Source: Hyphomicrobiaceae bacterium
Lineage (GTDB): Bacteria; Pseudomonadota; Alphaproteobacteria; Rhizobiales; Hyphomicrobiaceae
Length of the DNA: 64,000 nucleotides
Assembly (NCBI GenBank): GCA_022842785.1
Contig: JALHOW010000003.1
Coordinates: 558,001 to 622,000, forward strand
Reading direction: 5' to 3'
In this document: in pieces, positions 8,913-20,457 of the stretch
Position numbering within the stretch: the stretch's first letter is position 1
Layout: each line of letters opens with the position of its first letter
Notes under the pieces: model-generated
Databases searched by the model: none
What the model saw: only the letters and a program-made list of their open reading frames with translations
What the model was told of the DNA's origin: nothing
Made by a program: the position numbers and the translations under genes

Positions 8913-10811
8913 ATGATGCAGCAAGACGACAACCAGAAGAACCTCCTGCTCGCGATCGTACTGTCGATCGGCGTGCTGCTCTTCTGGCAGTTTTATTATG
9001 CCGGCCCGAAGATGCAGCATGAGCGCGACCGCGTCGCCCGCCAGGAGCAGACGCAGCAGTCGCCGGCCCCGGGCACTCCGGGCGCGGGCCAGCCCGTAGT
9101 GGCCCCCGATGGCTCTCCGGTCGCCGCCCCCGGCAGCGCTCCAGTCGCCGCACCGGGCACCGTACCGGGCGCTGCCACCCCTGGCGGCGCCGTGCACACG
9201 CGCGAAACCGCGCTCAAGTCCTCGCCTCGCATTTCCATTGCAACGCCGAGCCTGACGGGCTCCGTCTCGCTGCGCGGCGGCCGCATCGACGACCTCGTGC
9301 TCGTGAAGTACCGCGAGCAGGTGTCGCCGACGAGCCCGAACGTCGTTCTGTTCTCGCCCGCCGATGCGCCGAACGCCTATTTCGCCGAGCACGGCTGGGT
9401 TGCCGCCGGCGGCAGCACTGCCAAGCTGCCCGGCCGCGATACCGTCTGGACAGCCGAGTCGACCGGCCAGCTCACACCCGCCAATCCTGCGCGCCTCACC
9501 TGGGACAATGGCGAAGGGCTCGTCTTCCGCCGCATCATCTCGGTCGACAACGAGTACATGTTCACGGTCCGCGACGAGGTCGAGAACAAGTCGCAAACCG
9601 CGCAGTCGCTCTTCCCCTATGCCCGCATCTACCGCGTCGGCATCCCCAAGCTCGAAGGCTTCTTCATCCTGCATGAGGGCCTGATTGGCGTGATCGGCGA
9701 GCAGGGCCTGCAGGAGATCAAGTACGCCGACGTCCTCAAGGAGGGCGGCAACAAGACGATCGACAAGGCGCTCGGTGGCTGGCTCGGCATCACCGACAAG
9801 TATTGGGCCGCGGCCGTCGTCCCGAGCCAGACGATGGAGTATCGGGCGAGCTTCATCGGCATTCCGGGCGTCCCTGGCCAGCGCGAGGCCTTCCAGACCG
9901 ATTATCTCGCCACCATGGTCACCGTCGCCCCGGGCGCGACGGGCTCGACCGAAGGCCACCTCTTCGCCGGCGCCAAGGAAGTCAATGTCATCGACGGCTA
10001 TGCCGAGAAGCTGACGATCAAGAAGTTCGACCTGCTCGTCGATTGGGGCTGGTTCTACTTCATCACAAAGCCGCTCTTTCACCTGATCCACTGGCTGGCG
10101 AGCTGGTTCGCGAGCCTTGGCGCCACCGCGAACTTCGGCCTCGCGATCCTTGGGACGACCGTCCTCGTCAAGCTCGTCTTCTTCCCCCTCGCCAACAAGT
10201 CCTACGAATCCATGGCGAAGATGAAGAACCTGCAGCCCGAGATGGAAAAGCTGCGCGAGCGCTATAAGGATGACAAGGCGAAGCAGCAGCAGGAGCTGAT
10301 GGCGCTCTACAAGAAGCAGAAGATCAACCCGCTTGCGGGCTGCCTGCCCATCCTTCTGCAGATCCCGGTCTTCTTCGCGCTCTACAAGGTGCTGTTCGTG
10401 ACCATCGACATGCGTCACGCGCCCTTCTACGGCTGGATCAAGGATCTCTCTGCGCCCGATCCGACCTCGCTCTTCAATCTGTTCGGCCTGCTGCCCTACT
10501 CGGTGCCCGACTTCCTGCACATCGGCGTCTGGCCGATCATCATGGGCATCACGATGTGGGTCCAGATGCAGCTCAACCCGCAGCAGCCCGACCCCATCCA
10601 GCAGAAGATCTTCAACTGGATGCCGGTCCTGTTCACGTTCCTGCTGGCGTCCTTCCCGGCGGGCCTCGTGATCTACTGGGCCTGGAACAACGTGCTTTCG
10701 CTGCTCCAGCAGTACGCGATCATGCGCAAGAACAACACCGAGGTGCATCTCTGGAAAAACCTCGGCATCGAGAAGTGGCTGGCGGCGCGGCGCGCCGCCG
10801 ATAAAAAGTGA
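8913..10811 (+). CDS. yidC: Membrane protein insertase YidC (Oxa1 family)
   Basis: The 632-residue product begins [20 protein letters not shown], giving the first membrane helix, followed by a Pro/Gly/Ala-rich linker, a large periplasmic domain (about residues 100-370) and the five-helix Oxa1 core from about residue 380. Core motifs are [35 protein letters not shown] and the C-terminal LPAGLVIYW-like [13 protein letters not shown]. The groove charge is Lys (about residue 420) instead of the Arg of E. coli. It inserts inner-membrane proteins with or without SecYEG. Its last four bases overlap engB. Confidence 0.97.
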   Translation: MMQQDDNQKNLLLAIVLSIGVLLFWQFYYAGPKMQHERDRVARQEQTQQSPAPGTPGAGQPVVAPDGSPVAAPGSAPVAAPGTVPGAATPGGAVHTRETALKSSPRISIATPSLTGSVSLRGGRIDDLVLVKYREQVSPTSPNVVLFSPADAPNAYFAEHGWVAAGGSTAKLPGRDTVWTAESTGQLTPANPARLTWDNGEGLVFRRIISVDNEYMFTVRDEVENKSQTAQSLFPYARIYRVGIPKLEGFFILHEGLIGVIGEQGLQEIKYADVLKEGGNKTIDKALGGWLGITDKYWAAAVVPSQTMEYRASFIGIPGVPGQREAFQTDYLATMVTVAPGATGSTEGHLFAGAKEVNVIDGYAEKLTIKKFDLLVDWGWFYFITKPLFHLIHWLASWFASLGATANFGLAILGTTVLVKLVFFPLANKSYESMAKMKNLQPEMEKLRERYKDDKAKQQQELMALYKKQKINPLAGCLPILLQIPVFFALYKVLFVTIDMRHAPFYGWIKDLSAPDPTSLFNLFGLLPYSVPDFLHIGVWPIIMGITMWVQMQLNPQQPDPIQQKIFNWMPVLFTFLLASFPAGLVIYWAWNNVLSLLQQYAIMRKNNTEVHLWKNLGIEKWLAARRAADKK

Positions 10812-11461
10812 CCGGCGGCGCTTCGCCTCAGGACGACGCCGGTGACCGCCTCTTCCGCAGTCACTGGATCTTCCTCAAGAGTGTGCCGTCGCTCGAAGTC
10901 CTGCCGGAGGCCGACCGGCCCGAGGTCGCCTTTGCCGGACGCTCGAACGTCGGCAAGTCGACCCTCATCAACGCCCTCGTCGACCAGCACGGGCTGGCGC
11001 GCGCCTCGAACACCCCCGGGCGCACGCAGGCGCTGAACTATTTCGGCCCAGAGCGCCCGGAGCCGCCCTTCTATCTCGTCGATATGCCGGGCTATGGCTT
11101 CGCCAAGGCACCCAAGGAGATGGTGGAAGCCTGGACGGCGCTCGTGCGCGACTATCTGCGCGGCCGCCCGAATCTCGCCCGCACCTTCCTGCTCATCGAT
11201 GCCCGACATGGCCTGAAGCCGGTCGACCGCGAGCTCATGAAGCTCCTCGATACCGCCGCGGTCTCCTTTCAGGTCGTTCTGACCAAAGCGGACAAACTCA
11301 CACCCAAGGCACTCGAGCACATCATTGCTGCAACGCGGCAGGAACTCGGCGCACACCCTGCCGCCATGCCGGAGGTAATCGCAACCTCCTCGGAGAAAAA
11401 GCAGGGGTTCTCTGAACTGCGCGCGGCTGTGGCCACGATCGTGCTCGGCATAAGAAGCTGA
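10808..11461 (+). CDS. engB: Ribosome biogenesis GTP-binding protein EngB/YsxC
   Basis: The product has 217 residues with the full GTPase set: G1 [10 protein letters not shown]2 region SNTPGRTQ, G3 DMPGYGFA, G4 TKAD and a G5-like SSEKKQG. EngB assists assembly of the large ribosomal subunit. It starts at a GTG that overlaps the yidC stop by four bases, implying translational coupling at the end of the rpmH operon. Confidence 0.95.
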   Translation: MTGGASPQDDAGDRLFRSHWIFLKSVPSLEVLPEADRPEVAFAGRSNVGKSTLINALVDQHGLARASNTPGRTQALNYFGPERPEPPFYLVDMPGYGFAKAPKEMVEAWTALVRDYLRGRPNLARTFLLIDARHGLKPVDRELMKLLDTAAVSFQVVLTKADKLTPKALEHIIAATRQELGAHPAAMPEVIATSSEKKQGFSELRAAVATIVLGIRS

Positions 11462-11794
11462 GGCGCACGCTTGGTCCGACGGACTGCGCATGAGAATCGG
11501 TTCGCGTGCCGCGAAATGCCGCAGCACCGCTGGCAAGGCCAGTGTCGCATCGCAGGCGCGACCTCGGTAAGCACCATGCACGGAATGCGCACGCTCGACA
11601 TTTCGTGGTGGCCGCATGGGCGGGCGGCCTGATCGAATTCCGTGCAAATTTGTGCGCCGCGATGGCTGCTGCGCTAGTTTGCACCCTTGAGCCCTTCAAA
11701 TGTGCGGCTATAACGTGGTCGCGACGGGCGACGAATTTGTCGGATTGAGGGCGACCTGGGCGAGCGCAAGGCGCCTGGGCGATGCTGGGAGCGG
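11462..11794. other. Intergenic region before the cox operon
   Basis: These 333 bases hold no convincing gene. The only notable signal is a possible sigma-70 promoter at 11687-11714 pointing into coxB. Short frames on both strands lack ribosome sites and recognisable proteins. Confidence 0.5.
11687..11714 (+). promoter_or_regulatory. Possible housekeeping promoter of the cox operon
   Basis: TTGAGC at 11687-11692 and TATAAC at 11709-11714 are separated by 16 bases, giving a fair -35/-10 pair about 80 bases before coxB. The flanks are AT-rich against the GC-rich background. No FNR-type or RegA-type site was recognised. Confidence 0.35.
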
Positions 11795-12730
11795 ATGGGA
11801 ATGAGAAACGGTCAAGGCGGCTTCGGGTGGGCGGCCAGGCTTTCAGCACGGGTCGGCAGCTTGGCGTCGGGAGTGGCACTCGCGGGGCTGGCTACGAGCG
11901 CTCTCGCGCAGCAGACCACGGGTCAGCCGCATTACTGGCAGATGGGGCTCCAGGACTCCGTCACCGAAATCAGCGACGGCATTCACTGGTTCCACAACGT
12001 CCTCGTGAACCCCATCATCATCGGCATCACGATCTTCGTGATGATACTGATGGGCTACGTCATGTACAAATTCAGCGAGAAGCGTAACCCGACGCCCTCG
12101 ACCACCACGCACAATCAGCTCCTCGAAGTGGCTTGGACCGTGATTCCGGTCCTGATCCTGCTGGTGATCGCCGTTCCCTCGTTCAAGCTTCTCTACGCCC
12201 AGTACGACTATCCGAAGCCCGACCTGACGATCAAGGCGACGGGCAACCAGTGGAACTGGACGCACGCCTACCCCGACCAGGGCAATTTCAGCTTTACCTC
12301 GGTCATGCTCAACGACCAGGAGCGTGAGGAGCTGATCAAGAAGGGCATTCCGGCGCCGCGCCTTCTCGCCGTGAACAACGAGGTTTTCGTGCCGGTCAAC
12401 AAGGTCGTGCACGTGCTGGTGACGGCGAGTGACGTGATCCACAACTGGACGATCCCGGCCTTCGGCTCGAAGGTCGACGCCGTCCCCGGCCGTATCACGG
12501 CGACGTGGTTCAGGGCCCGCACGGAAGGCGTGTACTACGGCCAGTGCTCAGAGCTGTGCGGTAAGGACCACGCTTTCATGCCGATCGCTGTTCGCGTGGT
12601 CAGTGATGCCGTGTTCAATGAGTGGACCGCCGCCGTCAAGGCCCGCGACCGCAACAAGGTCCGCGAAATCCAGGAGCGCACGGCGCTCGCCCATGCCGGG
12701 CCGAAGATCGCCGCGGCGCCGACGCGCTAA
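11795..12730 (+). CDS. coxB: Cytochrome c oxidase subunit II
   Basis: Subunit II accepts electrons from cytochrome c at the dinuclear CuA centre of the aa3 oxidase. The product has 311 residues: a cleavable signal peptide (about residues 1-35, ending near SALAQQ), two membrane helices (around VLVNPIIIGITIFVMILMGY and VAWTVIPVLILLVIAVPSF), and a periplasmic cupredoxin domain. CuA ligands are visible in VIHNWTIPAFG (His) and GQCSELCGKDHAFMPI (two Cys, Glu, His, Met). It is the first gene of coxB-ctaD-ctaB-coxF-ctaG-ctaE. ATG 11801 is an alternative start. Confidence 0.97.
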   Translation: MGMRNGQGGFGWAARLSARVGSLASGVALAGLATSALAQQTTGQPHYWQMGLQDSVTEISDGIHWFHNVLVNPIIIGITIFVMILMGYVMYKFSEKRNPTPSTTTHNQLLEVAWTVIPVLILLVIAVPSFKLLYAQYDYPKPDLTIKATGNQWNWTHAYPDQGNFSFTSVMLNDQEREELIKKGIPAPRLLAVNNEVFVPVNKVVHVLVTASDVIHNWTIPAFGSKVDAVPGRITATWFRARTEGVYYGQCSELCGKDHAFMPIAVRVVSDAVFNEWTAAVKARDRNKVREIQERTALAHAGPKIAAAPTR

Positions 12731-12845
12731 CGCCGGACCGGGCGCGCACGAGACGAGAAGTTGACCGGCTGCATCGCAGCCGCCACCGGCAAAGCACAGG
12801 AAGCAAGGCTCATGCCCTTCCCGCAGCCGGCGGAACGCAAGATGA

Positions 12846-14501
<1,656 letters not shown>

Positions 14502-14561
14502 GAACAATCTCCCGGATGCCGCCCCACGGCGGCATCCGAACTTGAGAGACGAAACGACGCC

Positions 14562-15494
14562 ATGAGCGATGTGACTGTCCCTTACACACGCAAGAGCCTC
14601 ACCGAGGCTCCCGGCGGGACCGTCGGCGACTTCATCGCCTTGATGAAGCCGCGCGTGATGTCGCTCGTCGTCTTCACCGCCCTCGTCGGCCTCGTTGTCG
14701 CGCCGGGCGATCTCCATCCTGCGCTCGCGGTCATCGCGCTGATCTGTATCGCGGTCGGTGCCGGCGCCTCGGGCGCGCTCAACATGTGGTACGACGCCGA
14801 TATCGATGTGCGCATGGCGCGTACGGCCGGCCGCCCCATCCCGCGCGGCAGCGTGACACCCGAGGAGGCGTTCTCCTTCGGCATGGTTCTGTCGATTGGC
14901 TCGGTCGTGACGCTCGGCGTGCTCGTGAACTGGGTTGCGGGCGCACTGCTCGCGCTCACGATCGCTTTCTACATCGTGATCTACACGATGTGGCTCAAGC
15001 GCTCGACACCACAGAACATCGTCATTGGCGGCGCCGCCGGCGCCTTCCCGCCGATGATCGGCTGGGCCGCCGTCACGGGTGGCGTCAGCATCGAGAGCAT
15101 TCTGATGTTCGCGATCATCTTCATGTGGACGCCGCCGCACTTCTGGGCCCTCGCTCTCTTCCGCACCGGTGACTATGAGCGCGCAGGCGTGCCCATGCTC
15201 CCGGTCGTCGCGGGCGAGAAGGAGACGCGGCGCCAGATCGTGATCTACTCCGCGCTTCTCGTGCCGCTCGGCGTCGTGCCGGCGGTCATCGGCCTCGGTG
15301 GTGCTGCCTACGGCATCATCGCCACGGTGCTTGGCGCCATCTTCCTGGGCCTTGCACTCAGCCTCTGGCGCGCTGAGGAAGAGGCGAAGCGCATTGAGAT
15401 CGCCAAGCGGCTCTTCGCCTTCTCGATTCTCTATCTTTTCGGCCTGTTCGCGGTGCTGCTCGTCGAGCGCCTCGCGGCGGGTTTCATGAGCTGA
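14562..15494 (+). CDS. ctaB: Heme O synthase (protoheme IX farnesyltransferase)
   Basis: The 310-residue UbiA-type prenyltransferase adds the farnesyl tail to heme b, making heme O on the way to the heme a used by subunit I. Motifs are [15 protein letters not shown] near the N-terminus, [19 protein letters not shown] (first Asp-rich Mg-diphosphate site) and the second Asp-rich loop [17 protein letters not shown]. About nine membrane helices are visible. It sits between ctaD and the small coxF-like gene in the same operon. Confidence 0.96.
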   Translation: MSDVTVPYTRKSLTEAPGGTVGDFIALMKPRVMSLVVFTALVGLVVAPGDLHPALAVIALICIAVGAGASGALNMWYDADIDVRMARTAGRPIPRGSVTPEEAFSFGMVLSIGSVVTLGVLVNWVAGALLALTIAFYIVIYTMWLKRSTPQNIVIGGAAGAFPPMIGWAAVTGGVSIESILMFAIIFMWTPPHFWALALFRTGDYERAGVPMLPVVAGEKETRRQIVIYSALLVPLGVVPAVIGLGGAAYGIIATVLGAIFLGLALSLWRAEEEAKRIEIAKRLFAFSILYLFGLFAVLLVERLAAGFMS

Positions 15495-15508
15495 GTTAGG
15501 ACGCGGAT

Positions 15509-15655
15509 GTGGCGGAGCATGACGATCAAGAGGCAAAACGCCGTCAGCGGATGCGCTCGATCGCTATCGGGCTCGCGCTTGCGGGGCTCGTGTTGCTCTT
15601 CTATGTCGCCACGCTCGTGCGTCTCGGCGGCAATGTGCTGAACCGGCCGCTCTGA
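15509..15655 (+). CDS. CoxF-like small membrane protein of the cox operon
   Basis: This frame encodes 48 residues starting from GTG 15509 (an in-frame stop at 15497-15499 excludes an earlier start). After a charged head (MAEHDDQEAKRRQRMRS) comes one membrane helix (IAIGLALAGLVLLFYVATLV) and a short tail ending NRPL. The size, topology and place between ctaB and ctaG match the small CoxF-like proteins annotated in alphaproteobacterial cox operons, whose role in oxidase assembly is not well defined. TAGGA at 15497-15501 can serve as ribosome site. Confidence 0.75.
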   Translation: MAEHDDQEAKRRQRMRSIAIGLALAGLVLLFYVATLVRLGGNVLNRPL

Positions 15656-15719
15656 GCGCCGGTAACGTGAGGATCGGCAAGCGGCACCCGCCGCTGTCTG
15701 GGAGTTGAATGGAAGCGCG

Positions 15720-16358
15720 ATGAGCACGGCGCACGACAAGCCCGAGGACGCAGCAGCGGCCCAGACCGCTATGAGCGCGCGCAACCGCCGTGTTGCCGTG
15801 ATCTGCGCCGGCGTGGGCTTCAGCATGCTCGGAATGGCCTACGCTGCCGTGCCGCTCTACGATCTCTTCTGCCGCGTAACGGGCTATGGCGGGACCACGC
15901 AGCGCGCCGAGCGCCCGGCGGACACCACGCTCTCGCGTTCCATGACCGTGCGGTTCGATGCGAATGTCGGCGGCGGCTTGCAGTGGGAGTTCGCGCCCGT
16001 GTCAGGCCCGCAGACGCTGCCCATCGGCGAGAATGGCCTCGCCTTCTATCGCGTCACGAACACATCGGATCGCCCGATCGTCGGCACCGCGACCTATAAC
16101 GTCGCGCCCGAGCAGGCCGGCGTCTTCTTCAACAAGCTCGCGTGCTTCTGCTTCACCGAGCAGCGCCTCGAACCCGGCGAGTCCATGGAAATGCCGGTCA
16201 GCTATTTCGTCGATCCGGAGATCGTGAAGGATCCGGACGCCTCACGCCTCTCGACGATTACGCTGTCGTACACGTTCTACGAAGTAAGGAAGCCGGCCGC
16301 CGCCGCGGCTGCAGACAAGACGAAGGCCGCGCCCACCAAGCCGGGGCAGGGAACTTAA
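15720..16358 (+). CDS. ctaG: Cytochrome c oxidase assembly protein CtaG/Cox11
   Basis: The 212-residue protein has one N-terminal membrane anchor ([23 protein letters not shown]) and a periplasmic immunoglobulin-like domain. The copper-binding CFCF motif occurs in [12 protein letters not shown]. Cox11 delivers copper to the CuB site of subunit I. I start at ATG 15720; a TTG at 15705 would add five residues. It precedes ctaE by 61 bases. Confidence 0.95.
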   Translation: MSTAHDKPEDAAAAQTAMSARNRRVAVICAGVGFSMLGMAYAAVPLYDLFCRVTGYGGTTQRAERPADTTLSRSMTVRFDANVGGGLQWEFAPVSGPQTLPIGENGLAFYRVTNTSDRPIVGTATYNVAPEQAGVFFNKLACFCFTEQRLEPGESMEMPVSYFVDPEIVKDPDASRLSTITLSYTFYEVRKPAAAAAADKTKAAPTKPGQGT

Positions 16359-16419
16359 GGATCAGGCGCCGCTGACGCGCGCCAAGCAGGACGAGACGGG
16401 GACAAGGGAGCTCAACGGA

Positions 16420-17325
16420 ATGGCCGACGCCCACGCCAAGCATCATGACTATCACCTGCTCAATCCGAGCCCCTGGCCGCTCATCGGCTCGGTGTCCGCG
16501 TTCGTGCTCGCCGTCGGCGCCATCGTCTGGATGAAGTCCATGAACGGCGGCGCAGGCGTGTTCGGCCTGAAGGGCTCCTGGCTCTTCGGCATCGGCGTCA
16601 TGGGCGTCCTCTACACCATGTTCATGTGGTGGCGGGACGTCATCAAGGAGGCGCACGCCGGCGACCACACGCCCGTCGTGCAGATCCACCTGCGCTACGG
16701 CATGATCATGTTCATCGCCTCGGAGGTGATGTTCTTCGTTGCGTGGTTCTGGGCGTTCTTCGATGCCGCGCTCTTCCCGGCTGCGATCCATCCGCTGCAG
16801 AACAGCGACCAGGTGATCGGCATGGTCGATCGCAATGCGCTCACCGGCGGCGTCTGGCCACCGAAGCCCTCCGAGAACTTCCACGCCACGTTCGATCCCT
16901 GGGGTCTGCCGCTCGTCAACACGCTCGTGCTGCTGCTCTCGGGTACGACCGTCACCTGGGCACACCATGCGCTGCTCGAGAACAACCGCAAGGGCCTCAT
17001 CTGGGGCCTGACGCTGACCGTCATTCTCGGCGTCTTCTTCACGATCCTGCAGGCCTACGAGTATGGCCACGCAGCCTTCAACTTCCACGGCCACATCTAC
17101 GGCGCCACATTCTTCATGGCGACCGGCTTCCACGGCGCGCACGTGCTCATCGGCACGATCTTCCTCGCCGTCTGTCTCGCCCGAGCGCTCAAGGGGCACT
17201 TCACCCCCAAGCAGCACTTCGGCTTCGAGGCCGCGGCCTGGTACTGGCACTTCGTCGACGTGGTCTGGCTCTTCCTGTTCGCCTGCATCTACGTCTGGGC
17301 AGCGGGCGTACCGGCTGCGCACTGA
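16420..17325 (+). CDS. ctaE: Cytochrome c oxidase subunit III
   Basis: The 301-residue subunit has seven membrane helices with typical segments [38 protein letters not shown] and [14 protein letters not shown], and the terminal [14 protein letters not shown]. It binds lipids and stabilises proton uptake into subunit I. GGGAG at 16406-16410 with spacing of about nine bases supports ATG 16420. It closes the cox operon; the DUF983 and surf1 genes that often follow in relatives are not here. Confidence 0.97.
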   Translation: MADAHAKHHDYHLLNPSPWPLIGSVSAFVLAVGAIVWMKSMNGGAGVFGLKGSWLFGIGVMGVLYTMFMWWRDVIKEAHAGDHTPVVQIHLRYGMIMFIASEVMFFVAWFWAFFDAALFPAAIHPLQNSDQVIGMVDRNALTGGVWPPKPSENFHATFDPWGLPLVNTLVLLLSGTTVTWAHHALLENNRKGLIWGLTLTVILGVFFTILQAYEYGHAAFNFHGHIYGATFFMATGFHGAHVLIGTIFLAVCLARALKGHFTPKQHFGFEAAAWYWHFVDVVWLFLFACIYVWAAGVPAAH

Positions 17326-17448
17326 GGCCCTTGGGTAGAATTCGGGCCGGCTGCCTCTTCACAGCCGCCAACGGAACGTCAAAGATCGGGGCGGACAGCA
17401 ATGTCCGCCCCGAATGTTTCAGCAGCCCGTTCAAGTCGAGGAAACCCC

Positions 17449-18453
17449 ATGAGCGCGAAGCCGAAGGTCGCCGTCATCGGCACGGGCGGCACGATCACCG
17501 CCATGAGCAGCCTCGGCTCGCTCGACCTCATCGAGTACGGCAATGCCGGCACGATGCTCGAGGCCGACCAACTCGTCGCGCTCTACCCGCAAGTCCACGA
17601 AGTCGCCGAAGTCATCTCCATCCGCTTCAAGGCGGTCCCCTCACCGGCCATCTATTTCCCGGAATGGAAGGCCCTCGTCCTCGCCGCCGAGAAAGCCGTA
17701 GCCGAGCATCCGGGCCTCGCCGGCATCGTCATTCTGCACGGCACGGCTACGCTCGAAGAGACCGCCTACGCACTCTCGCTCACGGCCAAGGTGGACGTGC
17801 CCATCGTCGTTGTCGGCGCCCAGCGCCCGTCGAGCGCGCTCTCCTCCGATGCCGGCCTCAATCTCGTGAATGCCATCCGCACGGCAGCCAGCCCCGAAGC
17901 GCGCGGCCTCGGCGTGCTCGTTCTTCTCAATGACGAGATCCAGGCGGCGCGCGAGGTGACGAAGACCTCCACCGGCCGCCTTCAGACCTTCCGCAGCCCC
18001 GACTTCGGCGCGCTCGGCCATGCCGACGGCGACCGCATTTCCTTCTATCGCCGCCCCGTTCGCCGCGCCGCGCCGGACACCGAATTCGACATCCGCACGC
18101 TCGATGCACTTCCTCGCGTCGATATCGCTTACTCGTACACGGGTGACGATGGCACGGCGACGCGCGCATTCGTGGCCGCAGGCGCCAAGGGCATCATTGC
18201 CGCCGCCTTTGCGCCTGCGATGCTCGTTCCCGCCGAGCTTGCCGCTTTCAAGGAGGCGATTGCTGCAGGCGTCGTAGTCGTCCTGGCGACGCGGGCGGGC
18301 TCGGGCCGCGCCTTCGCCTCGCGGCCCATGCGCGAAGCGGGTCTCATCTCGGCCGATAACCTCACGCCGCAGAAGGCCCGCATTCTGCTCGCGCTCGCTC
18401 TCACGAAAACCAGCGATCCGGAACGCCTGCGCGAGATCTTCGCCACATACTGA
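17449..18453 (+). CDS. Asparaginase/glutaminase family protein with altered active site
   Basis: The 334-residue protein has the N-terminal IGTGGTI motif with catalytic Thr15, and the second motif reads HGTATLEETAY at residues 97-107. In E. coli AnsB this motif is HGTDT, where Thr89 and Asp90 act on the substrate; here the Asp position is Ala100, while Thr99 and the catalytic Lys (VTKTSTG, Lys172) are kept. It is a cytosolic type without signal peptide. The hydrolase fold is secure, but L-asparagine as substrate is less so. It may be co-transcribed after ctaE, or lead its own unit; GAGGAAA precedes the ATG. Confidence 0.85.
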   Translation: MSAKPKVAVIGTGGTITAMSSLGSLDLIEYGNAGTMLEADQLVALYPQVHEVAEVISIRFKAVPSPAIYFPEWKALVLAAEKAVAEHPGLAGIVILHGTATLEETAYALSLTAKVDVPIVVVGAQRPSSALSSDAGLNLVNAIRTAASPEARGLGVLVLLNDEIQAAREVTKTSTGRLQTFRSPDFGALGHADGDRISFYRRPVRRAAPDTEFDIRTLDALPRVDIAYSYTGDDGTATRAFVAAGAKGIIAAAFAPAMLVPAELAAFKEAIAAGVVVVLATRAGSGRAFASRPMREAGLISADNLTPQKARILLALALTKTSDPERLREIFATY

Positions 18454-18465
18454 TCGGGCGCACGT

Positions 18466-19791
18466 TCAGAACCCGACACGCACGAGCCACAGCGTGATCA
18501 CCGGGAACATGACAAGGATCACGGTGCGGACCATGTCGCTCAGAACAAAGGGCAAGGCGCCGCGATAGGTCTCGCTCAGTGGCACACCTTGCGCCATCGA
18601 GTTGATGATGAAGAGGTTGAGTCCCACGGGCGGCGTGATGAGGCCGACCTCGACGACGATCAGCACCAGAATGCCGAACCAGATCGCGGTCTCCTCGGGG
18701 TTCAGTCCAAAATCGAGCGCCATGACCACGGGGAAGAACACCGGAATGGTCAGAAGCATCATCGAAAGCGAATCCATGACGCAACCGAGAATGATGTAGA
18801 CGATCAGGATCAGCGTGAGGATCGTGAGTGGCGAAAGCCCCGAAACCTGCGCCCAGTCCGCGGCAATTTGCGGTAGCTGCGTCAGCGCGAGGAATGTATT
18901 GAAGGCCGCCGCGCCGAGAATGATGAAATAGATCATCGCGGAGGCTGCGGCGGTCTCGAGAATGCATGCAACGAACGTTGGCCTGTCGAGGCGCCCCGTG
19001 ATGAGCGCATAGACGCCCGTCGCGACCGCACCGACCGCCGCACCCTCCGTCGGCGTGAACCAACCGACATAGATGCCGCCGATCACCAGCGCGAAGATCA
19101 ATGCGACCGGCCAGACGCCCTGCATCGACTGCCAGCGCTCGGCCATGGATTTGCGCGGCGCCACTTCGCCTGCCGAGCTCGGTGACACCCGGACGAAGAT
19201 CGAGACCGTGATCACGTAGCCGATGGCCGCCAATATGCCCGGGATCAGCGCCGCCATGAACATCTTGACGATGTTCTGCTCGGTCAGCACGGCATAGATC
19301 ACGAGCACGATCGACGGCGGGATGAGAATGCCGAGTGTGCCGCCGGCCGCCAGCACACCTGTCGCCAGCGCGCCGGAATATCCGTTCTTGCGGAGCGCCG
19401 GCAGGGCCACCTGCCCCATGGTCGCCGCTGTTGCAAGCGACGAGCCGCACACTGAACCGAAGCCAGCGCAGGCACCGACAGCCGCCATGGCGAGACCGCC
19501 GCGGCGATGGCCGACCCAGTCGGCAGCGGCACGAAACAGCGACTCCGAAAGCCCCGATCGCGTCGCGAACTGCCCCATGAGCAGGAAGAGCGGGATGATC
19601 GAGAGCGAGTGGCTCGAGAACGTGTCGTACGTGAGCGTCTTCAGTGCCGAAATCGCCGGGACCATCGAGCCGGTGATGATCCACGTGCCAGTGAGACCGG
19701 TCAGCAGCATGGCCGCACCGATCGGCATGCGCAGGAACATGGCGCCAAGCGCCAGCGCGAAGGCAGTTGCCGCGAGTGCCGCGCCGCTCAT
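18466..19791 (-). CDS. dctM: TRAP transporter large permease (DctM family)
   Basis: The 441-residue membrane protein has around 12-13 helices and DctM signatures such as RMPIGAAMLLTG, IPLFLLMGQFATRSG, CAGFGSVCGSSLATAATMG, GGTLGILIPPSIVLVIYAV and a C-terminal PPVGLNLFIINS. It forms the transport channel of a tripartite, Na-driven uptake system with the DctQ and DctP proteins encoded immediately upstream. Its ATG overlaps the dctQ stop by four bases. The symbol refers to the family; the cargo is unknown. Confidence 0.93.
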   Translation of the reverse strand: MSGAALAATAFALALGAMFLRMPIGAAMLLTGLTGTWIITGSMVPAISALKTLTYDTFSSHSLSIIPLFLLMGQFATRSGLSESLFRAAADWVGHRRGGLAMAAVGACAGFGSVCGSSLATAATMGQVALPALRKNGYSGALATGVLAAGGTLGILIPPSIVLVIYAVLTEQNIVKMFMAALIPGILAAIGYVITVSIFVRVSPSSAGEVAPRKSMAERWQSMQGVWPVALIFALVIGGIYVGWFTPTEGAAVGAVATGVYALITGRLDRPTFVACILETAAASAMIYFIILGAAAFNTFLALTQLPQIAADWAQVSGLSPLTILTLILIVYIILGCVMDSLSMMLLTIPVFFPVVMALDFGLNPEETAIWFGILVLIVVEVGLITPPVGLNLFIINSMAQGVPLSETYRGALPFVLSDMVRTVILVMFPVITLWLVRVGF

Positions 19792-20366
19792 ATGTGCGCT
19801 CCACCTTCCGTGCCCTGCCCGCCGGCAATGGCCTCGTTGAGACTGCGCCAGACTGTGTAGAAGCACGTGAGCACGAAGACGGCGGCGCCGACCACACCTG
19901 CCGCATAGCCCCACCAGACCGGCATCTGAAGGATCATGCTCGTCTCGCCATAGGCGAGCTTGTCGCGAAAGCCGAGCCAGAGCTGCCACGTCACGATCAA
20001 TGAGATGATGCTCATCGCGATATTGCCGATGACCGCGAGCGATGCCCAAAAGCGCGCCGGCAGATAGGGGGCCAGCATGTCCACAGTGACATTGCCCTGG
20101 CGGAACTGGCACCAGGGCAGAAAGGCGAAGATAGCGACCGCGCACCCGGCTTCGACCAGCTCGAAGTCACCCGGCACGGGACCGAGCCCCATGCGCGTGA
20201 ACGCACGCCCGACGATCGACACCACGGACATCACGGCCAGTGACACGAGCACGATGCCGCCCGCGATCGCCAGGATGCGCGCGATGGCGCCGACGACGCG
20301 CCCCACCGCCGCCTCGGCCGCCGGCGCAATGCCCGCCTGCTTCTCCGCGCGCATTTGATCGGACAT
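19788..20366 (-). CDS. dctQ: TRAP transporter small permease (DctQ family)
   Basis: The 192-residue protein has four membrane helices and the DctQ-type segment VELVEAG-like FELVEAGCAVAIFAFLPWCQF followed by QGNVTVDML. It pairs with DctM to make the membrane part of the TRAP transporter. It is downstream of dctP (91 bases) and overlaps dctM by four bases, so the three genes form the operon dctP-dctQ-dctM on the minus strand. Confidence 0.9.
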   Translation of the reverse strand: MSDQMRAEKQAGIAPAAEAAVGRVVGAIARILAIAGGIVLVSLAVMSVVSIVGRAFTRMGLGPVPGDFELVEAGCAVAIFAFLPWCQFRQGNVTVDMLAPYLPARFWASLAVIGNIAMSIISLIVTWQLWLGFRDKLAYGETSMILQMPVWWGYAAGVVGAAVFVLTCFYTVWRSLNEAIAGGQGTEGGAHI

Positions 20367-20457
20367 GTGAAGCCCCCTCAGGCCACCTCGCTCACGTCGC
20401 AGAGAGGAGGGAACGCAACATTCCCTCCTCGTATTCGCAGTGCCCCGCAGGCGCTGC

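Noticed and set aside
8892-10748. 618-codon minus-strand frame opposite yidC
   Set aside because: It mirrors the codon bias of yidC, has no recognisable domain, and yidC is certain.
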